Source: Helianthus annuus
Lineage: Eukaryota > Streptophyta > Magnoliopsida > Asterales > Asteraceae
Direction: 5' to 3'
DNA length: 64,000 nucleotides
NCBI RefSeq assembly: GCF_002127325.2
Contig: NC_035435.2
Coordinates: forward strand, 114,139,235 to 114,203,234
Shown: in pieces, positions 45,139 through 57,000 of the stretch
Layout: each line of letters starts with the position of its first letter
Numbering within the stretch: position 1 is the stretch's first letter
Position numbers and translations under genes: made by a program
Notes under the pieces: generated by a model
Told to the model about the DNA's origin: nothing
Database searches by the model: none
What the model saw: the letters and a program-made list of their open reading frames with translations, nothing else

Positions 45139-45795
45139 TATTGATGTTATAACATATTCACCCAAACAATCAAGCCCACGTCCAACAATATTATATGATT
45201 ATTATCAATTCTTTGAATCTTTTAAAATTTGCGAGTTTTCCGATGCAGGTGATTCGAGTTTAATTCATAGCTTGATCAGGGATGAAGAGATGAAGATGAG
45301 AGTGCGTTATGTGACAAACGGCAAAAATATCTGGTAATTCCTTACAACTTAATCATTGTTAATATACAATTATGTGCATTAGACTTAATTATGTTATGAT
45401 TGAGTCACGTGAGTCTGGCAATCTTCAGGAAATACATAACATTTCATACTACATGTTGTATTCGCCGCGTTGCGATGTGATAAAAAACTATTACTTTAAC
45501 CGTTGGTAGTTTATTCGAATACACTATTCATGCCAGGAGAGTTCTGGTACTCCATGAAACACCTAACATAGGACATGAAATCATGTCCAATGCAATACAT
45601 ATATGAAACCCTAACTAGGAAGACAAGTTTACAAGATATAATTTTCTGGAAAAATGCACAAGTATTAATTGTCCGAATTCGAACCGTAAAAGTTATACAT
45701 TCAATAAACTGGTTACAACTACACTAACAACGGAACGTTGTATGATCATTAGACAATGTTAATTGTCCCAAAACAATATATAGGACATCATATAT
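45139..45795. other. Non-coding sequence after the integrase fragment
   Basis: No gene recognised. A short frame near 45240-45337 could be a further worn piece of the same Copia element but shows no diagnostic motif. Confidence 0.4.
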
Positions 45796-46135
45796 ATTAG
45801 GGCTGGCAATTTTATACGAATACACGACACGAACCTACACGAAGTTAACAGGTATCGTGTATGGCCTTAACAGGTATCGTGTACCAAACAGGTAGACATG
45901 AGATTACCTGTTAATTTTCGTGTATAAACAGGTAAAATACCTGTTTATCTGTTAATACCTGTTAGTACACGATAAGAAATTAAATTAAATAAAACTCATC
46001 AGCCATGTGCGTGTGGGTTCCTTAATTCCTTTCTATTTTCCTTCCTCATTCAATTGAAAAAAAAAATAAAATCGTAAACTCCCTCTTTAACTCTCAGATA
46101 GCATGTCGTGTTCGTGTTAACAGGTGTAGGATCGT
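45796..46135. mobile_element. Probable hAT-type MITE, right end cut by a Copia insertion
   Basis: It begins with TTAGGGCTGGCAAT, a start seen in many plant hAT MITEs, followed by repeats of AACAGGTATCGTGTA and its inverted form TACACGATA, and CACGACACGAAC. The right end is lost where a Copia LTR begins at 46136. Confidence 0.4.
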
Positions 46136-46547
46136 TGTTAGGACCCGAACGAGTCGTTCAGAAGAGCTTTATATCCAATTCAAAGGCGGAATCAGTGAAA
46201 TGGACGTAGAAACACCTTGATACTCTTTAATTTGTCACTTTGATTGATATAAACAGAGATTACAACCTGGACAAATTTTGGCAGCACTTTGTTACAAATT
46301 CAGAAGCTGTATCAAATGAAAATGACAAGTGCCCTATATATAGTGATGGTATTCCGCTTGAAATGGACAAAGGTGATTTCAAGCGGAATCAGATAGTTCT
46401 GATTTCGCTTGAAATGTCTCCTTGCACTTTCAAGCAGAATCACCTCTATATCCACTAAAACTTGATTCTCGAACCTCAGGCACTGAATATCCTATCCTAT
46501 CCTATTACATGATACAAGACGAAGTCAACAGACATAGTGCACTAACA
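46136..46547 (-). repeat. 3' LTR of the minus-strand Copia-type element, 412 bp
   Basis: On the plus strand it starts TGTTAGGACCCGAACGAG and ends GTGCACTAACA. It is bounded on its right by the polypurine tract. Confidence 0.85.
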
Positions 46548-48183
46548 GACTCCCCCTTGGATGTTGACGAAGTCTTCAGTGTCTAGTCTTCAGCATGACA
46601 CATCTTCAGTCTTGATCATTCTGCCTTCTCATCCAAATTGTAACATTGTAAGCATCCTTCAATCTTTATCTTTTTCAGCTTCTTCAGGATCTTGTCCTGA
46701 CTCTTTCTATATCAGTTTCTTTAGGCTCCCCCTTTCATCAAGCTTCCGTGCTTTAGGGATCGTCACCTTGCGTTTCGATTACAAGCTCCCCCTTGCTTTG
46801 AGCTCGTCTTCAGACTCCCCCTTATACTATGCTTTCAGGATCGTAGTCTGGACTCTTACCTGCAATCACTCATACAACTATAAGTAACAACATTTTAAAC
46901 TTCTAGATATCGTAATCTGGCTCTTTCAAACCTTCTATATCACTCTCCCTATCAACAAACTTTACAGATTTGGCAACATTTAGAATCCAAAAACCAACTC
47001 CCTCACAGTTAATCATCCAAGTCCAAACTAATGACCTTGGAGATATCACAAACTGTTTTTGATTTTTGATAAAGAATTTCAAGTTTCAAATTAATGAACT
47101 TGTTTTATTTTCAGAAACACAATCAGCTTACTTAGATTTTGAAACTCAGCATTTCAGACATCGGTTGTCGAAAATGAAGCAGAATCAAAAATCTTTTTGT
47201 ATTTTTCTGAAAATATAAAGCAGTAAAGAAATATGTACAAACATATTTACAGACAATATTTTTGTTTGAGTATGCGTCAGAGGATCATATCAGTTTTTGA
47301 CAAGTCACAAGTACCGTTGAGCTTAGTTACACATTAAGAATTAAACAATTCACTTAGATTGTCGATATACTGATCCATTTAAATTTTCACACAAATTTCA
47401 ACTGATTTAGGATACGAATTAGATATTTTAAGAACTTAAACTTATTCATGTGTCCCACCTCTTGAATATACTCCCGTATCCAGATCCCAATATTCAGTCT
47501 TACAGGTGAATATACCTAGATGATATCTGTAAGGGGTTAGATGCGAAACCGTGAGAGCTCAGGTCAGAACTTCCGTTCAGCAGAGAGATGACGGTTCGAC
47601 TTTAGGTGTGTCCCCTTTAGAGGATCTTTTCTTCAACAGCAATGATTATCAATTTTGTTGTTTCATCATTTTTGCTGAGGGTTGTGCTATGTTTCAAGCA
47701 ATGCGGAAAGTATTATTCAGGGACTAGGCTATTGCTTCCGCAAAATCAGAAGTCCTGGGATAATACCCCAGATATCACTAAGCATAAAGACCTAGTGTCT
47801 CCGAAAGAGGGGTCCTTCAAACAAGATTTCAGGGGTTACCTATATATCCAAGTAGTGTTCCCCACGAAATAAGCAAGTTTGACTTTAGGTTTATATCCCG
47901 AAAAAGTTTACTAAATGTATAAAAACCTATCGGCATATCATCAGTGAGACTGTTTAACGCTATTTAATCATTACATTTCTTTAGCATACTGTAACTGTCT
48001 ACTGATGTACTATCATTTCCTCTTTTTACACAAAACTCAATTTTTGAATTTTATCATGTTTTTGGCTTTTTCAAATTTTCTAATGTTTTTGTATTTTCTG
48101 ACAAATTTTTCTCCCCCTAAAATGCAAAATCATTTAAAGAAAATTTGACAAACCGATGTAGATAGCTTTGTTTCGCCATCCAT
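46548..48183. other. Non-coding internal DNA of the Copia-type element
   Basis: No pol domain on either strand. It contains several CTCCCCCTT strings (46549-46822), the complement of polypurine-like tracts. Short frames are not recognisable. Bases 62145-62734 are the other half of this internal region. Confidence 0.6.
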
Positions 48184-51100
48184 TGTGACAACCCTCACAA
48201 AACCAGGTATCCGTACGACTTAATTAATTATTAATTGTTGCCTAATACTGTGCTTTACTGAGTTTGCTGATAAACTGCTACTTGATTGTTGATACTTGTA
48301 CATATCTGCATCATACTTTGATATTCCTGTCACTACACTACTTATTTACTGAACCTCAGTGACAAACATGATGCACAAAAGCACAGTAGCACTAAACGGA
48401 TACACAGTGAACATGCTGGTATAGCCAGCATCAGGCAAACACTGCCTCTAAAGGCCTGAATGAGCCAAAATATTTTTTACTACACCCAGAGTGTGTGTAG
48501 GAATACAAGGGTTGTATGATTACGTCTCTAGGGATAAGATACAGAGATTTGGATGTGCCTAAAACATACTTTTAGCACGAAACACAGCACTTTTATCAAC
48601 ACACTAGCTTCTAGCTAATTAATAAAGTGCCAAAATATGAGGAATTATTCCCGACACTTTGCAGAATAAATTGTGTCGCTAAAAATATTATTTATGACGC
48701 TTAACGGATATCTTAAGCACTTTAACGGATTACTATCCAACCGAACAACCGGACAATACCCGGAACATAAAAATATTGCCAAAATTAATATTGGTATTTT
48801 TCTGAGCCAGTTAGGGTCCCTGATTACCCTAACACCCGCTTTTAATGCACTAAAACAACTAACGAGGTTAGTACCTTAAAGTAACGCACTTAACCAAACT
48901 GAACCGTAACTGAACGATTGAAAACGAACCGAGTACCATTACATCCTAAAGAATTCGGCCAACCAAGGAGGGACAAGAGTACGAGTTTTATTATTTTATA
49001 TTGGATTGCACGAGGATCGAGACGACTTTCTCTATAAATACCTCACTACCTCTCACACACACAAGCACACACTTCACCTCACCACCACTCCCTCTCCCTC
49101 TCCCTCCTCTCGGCCGAGATCACCACCACCCCCACATCCGTTTTTCGGTTCAAGTCTTGACATTCCAAGCATATTCAAGTGTCGGTGGTTACGTACAACG
49201 GAGCTCGGAACAAACGGAACGCGGAGGACCTCTACCGTTTGCTATTATCCACGCAGTTTTCGACTAGTTTCTTCCCTAGCCCCGAGCTAGAGGTATAACG
49301 TTTAAAACTCATTTTTGGTCATGTCTAAAGTGGTTAAAAGGATATTTGTCGGTTGAATGTCGGTAACCCGCTTAATGGAACTTTAAAGTTTGCTAAAACG
49401 TGAATATCGTTGGATAAAAGCTCAAAACGCGTGTAAATGTCGTAGTATTTGAATATGTTGGTTTTTATGGCCCGATCTATGATGTGGTGGCTCTCATCAT
49501 CGTTTAACCCGACTTTGTTAGGATCACGTATCTTGACATACACTGGTTTCTTTGGTACAAGGGTTAAAAGGTGAAACTCCACCACACGGGAAACATGAAC
49601 TTGTGTAAAAGTGTTTTAACATGAAAAAATAGTATTTAAAACAAGCCGATCTACGTATGTACAAGTGGTATATTCGTAGGACCGGGTGTCGAGAAAATCA
49701 TGTTTTTATAAAAATAGATAAAGTGTTAACAAATACGATTTCTATAGACTACAAGTGTAGAAACACTTGTAGAATAAAAGGTCCGACAAAATAACAATTT
49801 TTACAAAATTGTCGGGAAGTTGTAAGAAGTGACTTGTTCCAAAAACGAGGTTTTTGCAAGACTAAGTTATGCTATATATAGATCCACTAAAAATAACGAG
49901 ATCTACACCGTAGTTTTTGAAAAAGCTACAAGTTCATGAAACAACGCGGTTTTTCATACTAGTCTTCTATTTGAAGTGTTGAAAATTGATTTGGTTGATT
50001 TGATAAATTGTTGAGATGATTTGTAAAAGAAAATGATACGCTTGAAAGCGTGGCCACCTCCAGTTACAGGGGAAACTCTGGCGAAATTTTCTAAAAATCT
50101 AACACTTAGAATTATTTAACAAGTGTTAGACTACTTTGACATGTTTTCAAAAATATATTTTCGCCACAACTTTATTTATAAATAATCGGAGGAGGGATTT
50201 TCACAAAACTAAAAGTGATAAATATTTATTCGGTAAATATATTTTGTCACCTCACTGTTTATGATTATTTTGTGAAAATGTATAAATATTATTTTTAGAG
50301 TAAAAATAATATTTACTAACCTTGTCAAGCCCGAAATAATACAAACGCCTTCACGGCAAACATATAAGTTACAACGGTAATTTCTATTACCACCTAATCA
50401 CCAAAACGTAACTTACGCTTTATTCGGAAGTATTCATAAGCACGTATATTGTCAATATATTATTTTGGGAAAATATTATGAGAAAAAGGAAATATATTAT
50501 TTTTGAGAAAAATAAATATATTTTGGAATAAGAAATAAAATATATTAAGTGGGACTTAATAAAATAATATAAGTATACATGTATTTAATTCCCCCATCCT
50601 TGGGAAGGAGATTGCGTATCAAATATATATACGAAACGGTTGACTAACTGTTTCCCAAAAATATAATCTATGAAGCTAAAGCACGGCCATCCGTCTAATA
50701 GAATTAGCACATGTAGGTCGTTGCACAGCACTTGGATATTGGATTGCTTGATTTTGTGACGCATTCACTGTGAGTTCATGTCCCCCTTTTCTCTTAACTG
50801 TTTTCAGTTTTATAAACTGCGGGGGTGAAATACATGTTACAATGATTATGGATATGTTATACATGGTATGGTTAGCATAAGGAGGGTTATTACTTAGATC
50901 ATGTGAGTGGGTAGGCAGAAACTTGAGGCCATTAATCCTCGTTGAGGACCGAGGGACAGGAGCGGTAGATCTATCTGGGTGTAGCGAGCCCAGCCCCAGG
51001 TCCAGCTGAACGGACCTCGGGGTGACTTAGTGCCCGACGCATAAATCCGCTAGGTTTGAGTCATCCCTACTTGCACTTCACACATATCAGTGGACTTGCA

Positions 51101-51555
51101 ACCCATTGGTGATCTCTTTTGTTTCCTTATTTGCTACATACCAGGGTTTTTGATAAAGATAAAGGTTTATTTACTCATTTTCGCATGAACTCGCTCAACA
51201 TTATTGTTGATTTTTCAACTTACATGTATTTCAGGGAATTAAGGATCTGGCACGGTTTAGCAGGATTTCCCGCTGCATTTAGATTCAGAGTCATCCGGGT
51301 TCAAGGTTTATGGCTCTTTCCTGGACAAGCCATAGCCTCTGAACCATGTTTATTTATGTTGCATTACGGTAGTGGTTGTACTGTTAAGACAAGTAATGGT
51401 TGTTGGGTGTTTACCCGTTTAGACAATGTTTGACAATTTTATTTTCAATGGATGACTTTGCATGATTTTAAATTCATATAGCTTGTTATGGTTAAGCTAT
51501 GGTATTAAGAAGTCACACCAAATTAACCACGCTTCCGCAAAGCCAGGGTGTGACA
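48184..51555 (+). repeat. 5' LTR of the Gypsy element, 3,372 bp
   Basis: It begins TGTGACAACCCTCAC and ends CCAGGGTGTGACA. A TATA box lies at 49033. Small open frames inside are duplicated exactly in the 3' LTR and are not treated as genes. Confidence 0.97.
49033..49040 (+). promoter_or_regulatory. TATA box of the Gypsy 5' LTR
   Basis: TATAAATA is followed by CCTCACTACCTCTCACAC, a CT-rich start region. The identical site in the 3' LTR is at 59617. This is the likely pol II promoter of the genomic RNA. Confidence 0.7.
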
Positions 51556-51558
51556 GCT

Positions 51559-51570
51559 TGGTATCAGAGC
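51559..51570 (+). other. Primer-binding site of the Gypsy element (initiator tRNA-Met)
   Basis: TGGTATCAGAGC starts three bases after the 5' LTR and matches initiator tRNA-Met. Confidence 0.92.
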
Positions 51571-51714
51571 TCTGATCATAGCGAACTAGGGTTCATTTTG
51601 AGTCTAGACTATGATCACTAGGGCTCTCACGAAAATATTTTTCTGCATACCACTTAAGTCCAGATCCAAAACTTTTTATAAACAAATGTTGAGCATATTT
51701 TATTATTGTAGGCT

Positions 51715-51970
51715 CAGTCTGGGAGGCTGAGGCTCGGTCTGGGAGGTCGAGGCTCGATCCAATCGATCGAGGTAGTTGTCTAGTGGGACTAGGGAGTCAG
51801 TCTGGGAGGCTGGGAAATGTTTGCTAGTGGGACTAGGGAGTCAGTCTGGGAGGCTGGGAAATGTTTGCTAGTGGGACTAGGGAGTCAGTCTGGGAGGCTG
51901 GGAAAAGTTGGCTAGTGGGACTAGGAAGGACAGTCTGGGAGGCTGGGAGGCTAGTGGGACTAGGAGGAAT
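51715..51970 (+). repeat. Tandem repeats in the Gypsy leader (five units, period 44 bp)
   Basis: TAGTGGGACTAGG starts at 51781, 51825, 51869, 51913 and 51952, with CAGTCTGGGAGGCTGGGA in each of the first four. They are preceded by related GGCTCGGTCTGGGAGG units. They lie in the 5' leader between PBS and the first ORF. Confidence 0.92.
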
Positions 51971-52049
51971 ATGTGATTATTATGTGGTAACTTGTGTGAT
52001 TACCTGATTTACTAATATTTGTACATACTTGTGATTATATTACAGACTC

Positions 52050-53645
52050 ATGGATACCTCAGATACAGGAGATTCGGACACTACTGGACCCCGACCCATG
52101 GAGTCAGACGAGGTTATGTCATCAGAGCACGAGGTGCACACCTCGGATTTTACTAGTACAGACGACGACGACTTTCAGCCGTTCGCGCTACCTGACGGCG
52201 TCGATGAGCCCATCGTTGGTGGTCCTGCTGCGGATCTTCCTCTCGCTGTGATTCCCGCCCCGATTCCTCTTGCATCCTACCCAGCTTATGAGCTTATGCT
52301 TGATGCCGAGGCTGGTGACGATATTGATCTTTTCGATGATGAGCTATACGAGGACGAGGATCCTGACCCAGCTCTTTTGCCCGCTGGCGGTCTTTTGATG
52401 ATCGCCGGTGCTCCTGCCGGAGACTCGCCTGTTCATTCTCCAGCTCCAGACTCCTTTGAGTCTGTGGCATCTGCTCCATCACATGTGGCGAGCACGCAGC
52501 TTTTCGTTCATGACTCGGATCCTGACCAGGCGTCATCTGCCGCCCCTATGCCGAGCTTTGTTTTTGAGCATGACGATATCGAGGATTCTGACCCTATATT
52601 TCCTCCTGGATTTGATCCAGACCGTGATATTGAGTTCGTTCACATGGACCAGCCTGTAGAGGACCCCGTTGACCCTGCCGACCCTTTTGATCCTATCGAT
52701 CCGGACTTTGACTTCGATATGGCGTTTGACGATCCCGAGCCTGCAGTAGCTCCAGAGCAGGCCGCTGTTTTCGATCCCGCACATGAGCATGGTTTGGCGC
52801 ATGCTGATGTTCCTGTTGATCCTATTTTAGCGGGTCAGCCGCTTGGCGATGTTCCTGTTGATGATATACCTTTGTTAGATGCTGACCATGTTGTTGATCC
52901 TCTTGTTGACCCTCCGATCGCTGACGTTCCAGTTGACCCTCATGTCGATCATGTTGATCCTGTTGTTGCTCACGTTGATCCTGTTTTAACTCCTGTTGAT
53001 CCCTTACCTATTGAGCCCGAGCATGCTCTGTTTGCAGAGCACATGGATCCCCCTGACGAGGAGGCTCAGCACGGTTGGATACCGGCTGACGAGGATGTTC
53101 CGCCGCTTCCTCCTCACCGCACTGATGCTCACCATCCTGAGTTTTCGTTTCAGATTCCTTCTGTCATACCTCCAGCGGGGCCTGGAGAGGGCTCTTCAGC
53201 CCACCCATTTGGCCATGTATCGATGCCCATGCCTGTTATGCCTCAGATATCTCCTGTTTCAGCATCCACTTCATCTTTTCCTGTTATGCCTTTTGGCACT
53301 GCCAGCGAGCCTTCTTTCTGGTCTTCGCTACCCGTTATGCCACCCATTGATCCACCTCATATGGGGCATACCCTAGAGGACCTATTGATGTCATTTGTAC
53401 ACCAGCATGATTCCCATTCTCAGCGTTTGCAGGAGCTCGAGAGAGCTCAGTTGTCTTTTGGTCCATATCTTGGTCCGTCATCCTCATCTGCTCAGCCTTT
53501 TCGATCTTTTCCTCCTGACATCGCTGCTCGACTTTCGATCCTAGAGCAGCAGATTGCATCCGTGATCCGCACCCAGCAGGCCTTGGAGGAGGATTGGCTT
53601 CTCTTTCGCCGCCTACATTATCCTCCACCACCACCACCCTTCTAG
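52050..53645 (+). CDS. Extra ORF upstream of gag in the Gypsy element: acidic 531-aa protein of unknown function
   Basis: ATG at 52050, TAG at 53643-53645, no interruption. It is on the sense strand between the leader repeats and gag. The N-terminus is Asp/Glu/Ser-rich (DTSDTGDSDTTG, FTSTDDDDFQPFALPD). The middle is built of Asp-Pro units (DPVDPADPFDPIDPDFDFDM; VDP repeated many times with HVDPVVAHVDP). The C-terminal 60 residues look helical (LSILEQQIASVIRTQQ, ALEEDWLLFRRLHY) and end in a proline run. There is no gag, zinc knuckle or enzyme motif, no signal peptide and no membrane helix. The codon third positions and an open 1.6-kb frame in a repetitive sequence suggest selection. Similar ORFs appear, from memory, in Asteraceae Gypsy predictions. 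The function is not known; a structural or chromatin-related accessory role is only a guess. Confidence 0.8.
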   Translation: MDTSDTGDSDTTGPRPMESDEVMSSEHEVHTSDFTSTDDDDFQPFALPDGVDEPIVGGPAADLPLAVIPAPIPLASYPAYELMLDAEAGDDIDLFDDELYEDEDPDPALLPAGGLLMIAGAPAGDSPVHSPAPDSFESVASAPSHVASTQLFVHDSDPDQASSAAPMPSFVFEHDDIEDSDPIFPPGFDPDRDIEFVHMDQPVEDPVDPADPFDPIDPDFDFDMAFDDPEPAVAPEQAAVFDPAHEHGLAHADVPVDPILAGQPLGDVPVDDIPLLDADHVVDPLVDPPIADVPVDPHVDHVDPVVAHVDPVLTPVDPLPIEPEHALFAEHMDPPDEEAQHGWIPADEDVPPLPPHRTDAHHPEFSFQIPSVIPPAGPGEGSSAHPFGHVSMPMPVMPQISPVSASTSSFPVMPFGTASEPSFWSSLPVMPPIDPPHMGHTLEDLLMSFVHQHDSHSQRLQELERAQLSFGPYLGPSSSSAQPFRSFPPDIAARLSILEQQIASVIRTQQALEEDWLLFRRLHYPPPPPPF

Positions 53646-54042
53646 AGATCATCGACGTTACCAGGGTAGACACCGGTGAGACAGCCGCGATTGTTATGCA
53701 CAGCTTTTGAAGACCATTTGACTACACAGATTTTTGTTGATACATGTGATGTATTGATTGTATGTAACACTGATATGATGTATTTTGTACAGGGGTGATG
53801 TAACCCCTATGTGGTTGATGGATGTACTAACACACTTACTATGCTTATGGTCTTGATATATATGCAATCGCCGCATTCTCATCATATCTGATTTACTTGA
53901 TTGATTATTTTTATATTCGGACATGGGATGTTGGACATGGGATGTTGTGTGTGATATATTGATAACATGAGATGTTATATGCTACTACTATTACTATATA
54001 CGTATGATTCCTATGGCCTAATCGACGTACGCATTTTAGAAA
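53646..54042. other. Spacer between the acidic ORF and gag
   Basis: 397 bp with no long ORF. It repeats GATGTTGGACATGG and CATGGGATGTTG near 53920-53950. It could contain a splice acceptor or an internal initiation region for gag, since gag is otherwise the second ORF on the transcript. Confidence 0.5.
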
Positions 54043-57000
54043 ATGGCACCAAGACGTCAACCGCAGCCGATGCCCACGACTCAAGAAGAACTGCAAGGAA
54101 TCATTGCTGCCGCGATTGCTCAGTATGCTGCATCGCAGGGAGGACCCAGCTGGAGTAGCTCCAACGGCAATGGCAACCAGAATCCCACTCATGGTAACCC
54201 TAAGTCTTTAAGACGTACCATGGTCTAATTGGATTCCTGTAGCAATTACTAATGCAGTCCCTATATTGAAACGAATGTGCAGGGTGCACCTTCAAGCAGT
54301 TTCTGGACTGTAAGCCCACAAACTTCGACGGCACGGGTGGTGCTGTTGCCTTCGTTCGTTGGGCAGAGAAGACTGATTCCACCATCCGTATGAGCAAATG
54401 TGCGATCGACCAGCAGGTCACTTACATTTCAGGGCTGTTTCTAGACGGAGCCCTATCTTGGTGGAACCTTCAAGTGCAAACTCTAGGCGAAGCTGCCGCC
54501 TACGCCCTGTCTTGGGCCGAATTGAAAGAGCTTATGCGGAGGAAGTACCGCTCTCGCGCGGAGATTCAAAAGCTTGAAACCGAGTTTTGGCACTTAAAGA
54601 TGGAAGGGTCGAAGATAGCAGAATATGTTCAGAGATTCCACGATCTGTCTCACGTGGTACCTTATATGGTAACACCCGAGTTTAAGAGGGTTGAGCGCTT
54701 CATCTGGGGATTGGCTCCTCAGATAATCAGTATGGTGACTTCTTCCAAACCCGCAACCATCACAGAAGCCATCGATCTGAGTGTGGCTTTAACTGAAGAA
54801 GCGATTCGGTTAAACAAGTTCGATGAGATTGAACCCAAGAGAAAGGAGACTCATGTGGAGTCATCTAGTGGTAATAAGCGGAAGTTTTCAAGTTTCAAGC
54901 AAAGCACCGGGACGGTGGTCAAGAAGGGAGAATCGAATGCACCAGCTCAAGATTCAGTTGATGATAGAAAGAAGAGCAGGGGATACATGGGTGCACAGCC
55001 CAAGTGCAACTCATGTCAAAAACATCACTCTGGTCGCTGCAGTCTAAGGGTTTGTGAGTCTTGTGGGAAGGCTGGTCATACAAAGGATTTCTGTTGGGCA
55101 AATGCTGGCCGGGGAGGTCAGGGAGGAAATGGAAATAGAAACAACCGTGGTGGTAATGGGAACCGCCCACAAGGAAATCAAGGAGGAAATGGAAACCGTG
55201 CTAACCAAGCAGGCACCGTGAACCGAAACCAGGGAAACCACCAAGCTGGAAACAATGGTGGAAACGGGCAGAGGCCCGGATGTTTTAACTGTGGAGATCA
55301 AGGGCACTTCAAGAGGAACTGCCCGGAATTGACCCAAGCTCGTGGAAGAGTTTTCAACATGGAGGCCAGGGAAGCGCGCCAGGATCCCAATGTCGTTACT
55401 GGTACGTTCCCTGTAAACCAACGCTATGCGTCTGTTTTGTTTGATACTGGTGCCGATTATAGCTTCGTATCGCTAGAATTTAAGAACATGCTTGGTTTAG
55501 CCGCTAGTAAGTTAGATATTCCTTATTCGATCGAGCTAGCTAATGGGAAGTTAGTAGAAGCCAATGAAGTGATTAGAGGTTGCGTAATCGAGTTAGGAGA
55601 GCGTGAGTTTGCTCTCGATCTACTACCAGTCCAGTTGGGAAGCTTCGACGTGGTAGTAGGAATGGATTGGTTAGCAAGTAACAAGGCGGAGATTGTTTGT
55701 CACGAGAAGATTATCCGTATTTCGACCGACGATGGTGAGACCATTGTTGTTCATGGAGAGAAGCGTGAGACGCCGTTGCGGATTATCAGCTGTCTGAAAG
55801 CAAGGAAGTGTCTGAAGAAAGGATGTGTTGCTTTTCTAGCACACATCGTGGATAAAAAGGCTGCTGAGCCGAAGATCGAAGACATCCCTGTCGTAAGGGA
55901 GTATCCGGAAGTCTTTCCAGAAGATTTGCCTGGCTTGCCACCTCAAAGGCAAGTGGAGTTTCGCATCGACTTAGTTCCGGGCGCTGCGCCTGTGGCTAAG
56001 GCACCCTACAGACTTGCTCCATCTGAGATGCAAGAGCTATCAACGCAACTTCAAGAGTTGTTAGATAAGGGTTTTATTCGACCAAGCTTCTCGCCTTGGG
56101 GAGCTCCAGTTTTGTTTGTCAAGAAGAAGGATGGTAGTTTCCGTATGTGCATTGACTACAGAGAATTGAACAAGTTGACGATCAAGAATAGGTATCCTTT
56201 GCCAAGGATTGACGATCTGTTTGACCAACTTCAAGGTTCAAGTTTCTACTCCAAGATCGATCTTCGATCTGGATACCATCAACTCCGGATACAGGAAGAA
56301 AGTATTCCGAAGACAGCCTTCAGAACTCGATATGGGCACTACGAGTTCCTTGTCATGCCGTTTGGTTTAACAAACGCACCTGCAGTATTCATGGATTTGA
56401 TGAACCGAGTTTGTAAGCCGTATCTGGATAAGTTCGTGATTGTGTTCATCGACGACATCTTGATCTACTCAAAGACGAAGGCAGAGCACGAGCAACACCT
56501 CAGAACTATTTTAGAGCTACTGAAGAAGGAGCAGTTGTATGCCAAATTTTCTAAGTGTGAGTTTTGGCTGAGAGACGTGCAATTCCTTGGGCACGTGGTA
56601 AATGAAAGTGGAATTCATGTGGATCCAACCAAGATCGAGGCGATCAAGAATTGGGAAGCGCCAAAGACGCCAACCGAGATCCGGCAATTCTTGGGTTTGG
56701 CTGGTTATTATCGAAGATTTATTGAGGATTTTTCAAAGATCGCTCAGCCATTGACGCTCCTCACGCAAAAGGATAAAAAGTTTGATTGGGGAATCAAACA
56801 GGATGAAGCATTTCAGTTGTTGAAGGATAAGCTTTGCAACGCGCCAATCTTAGCTCTACCGGAAGGTACCGACGATTTTGTGGTATACTGCGACGCTTCA
56901 CGTCAAGGATTGGGTTGTGTGTTGATGCAACGTCAAAAGGTTATCGCCTACGCATCACGCCAACTGAAAGTGCATGAAAAGAACTATACCACGCATGATT

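Noticed and set aside
48673..51433. Small open frames inside the Gypsy LTRs (for example 49001-49267, 51119-51433), each found twice 10,584 bp apart
   Set aside because: They are LTR sequence; exact duplication comes from the two LTRs and none has a recognisable domain or a good context.
52294..53673. Overlapping frames on both strands within the acidic ORF
   Set aside because: Shadows of a long, compositionally biased frame.
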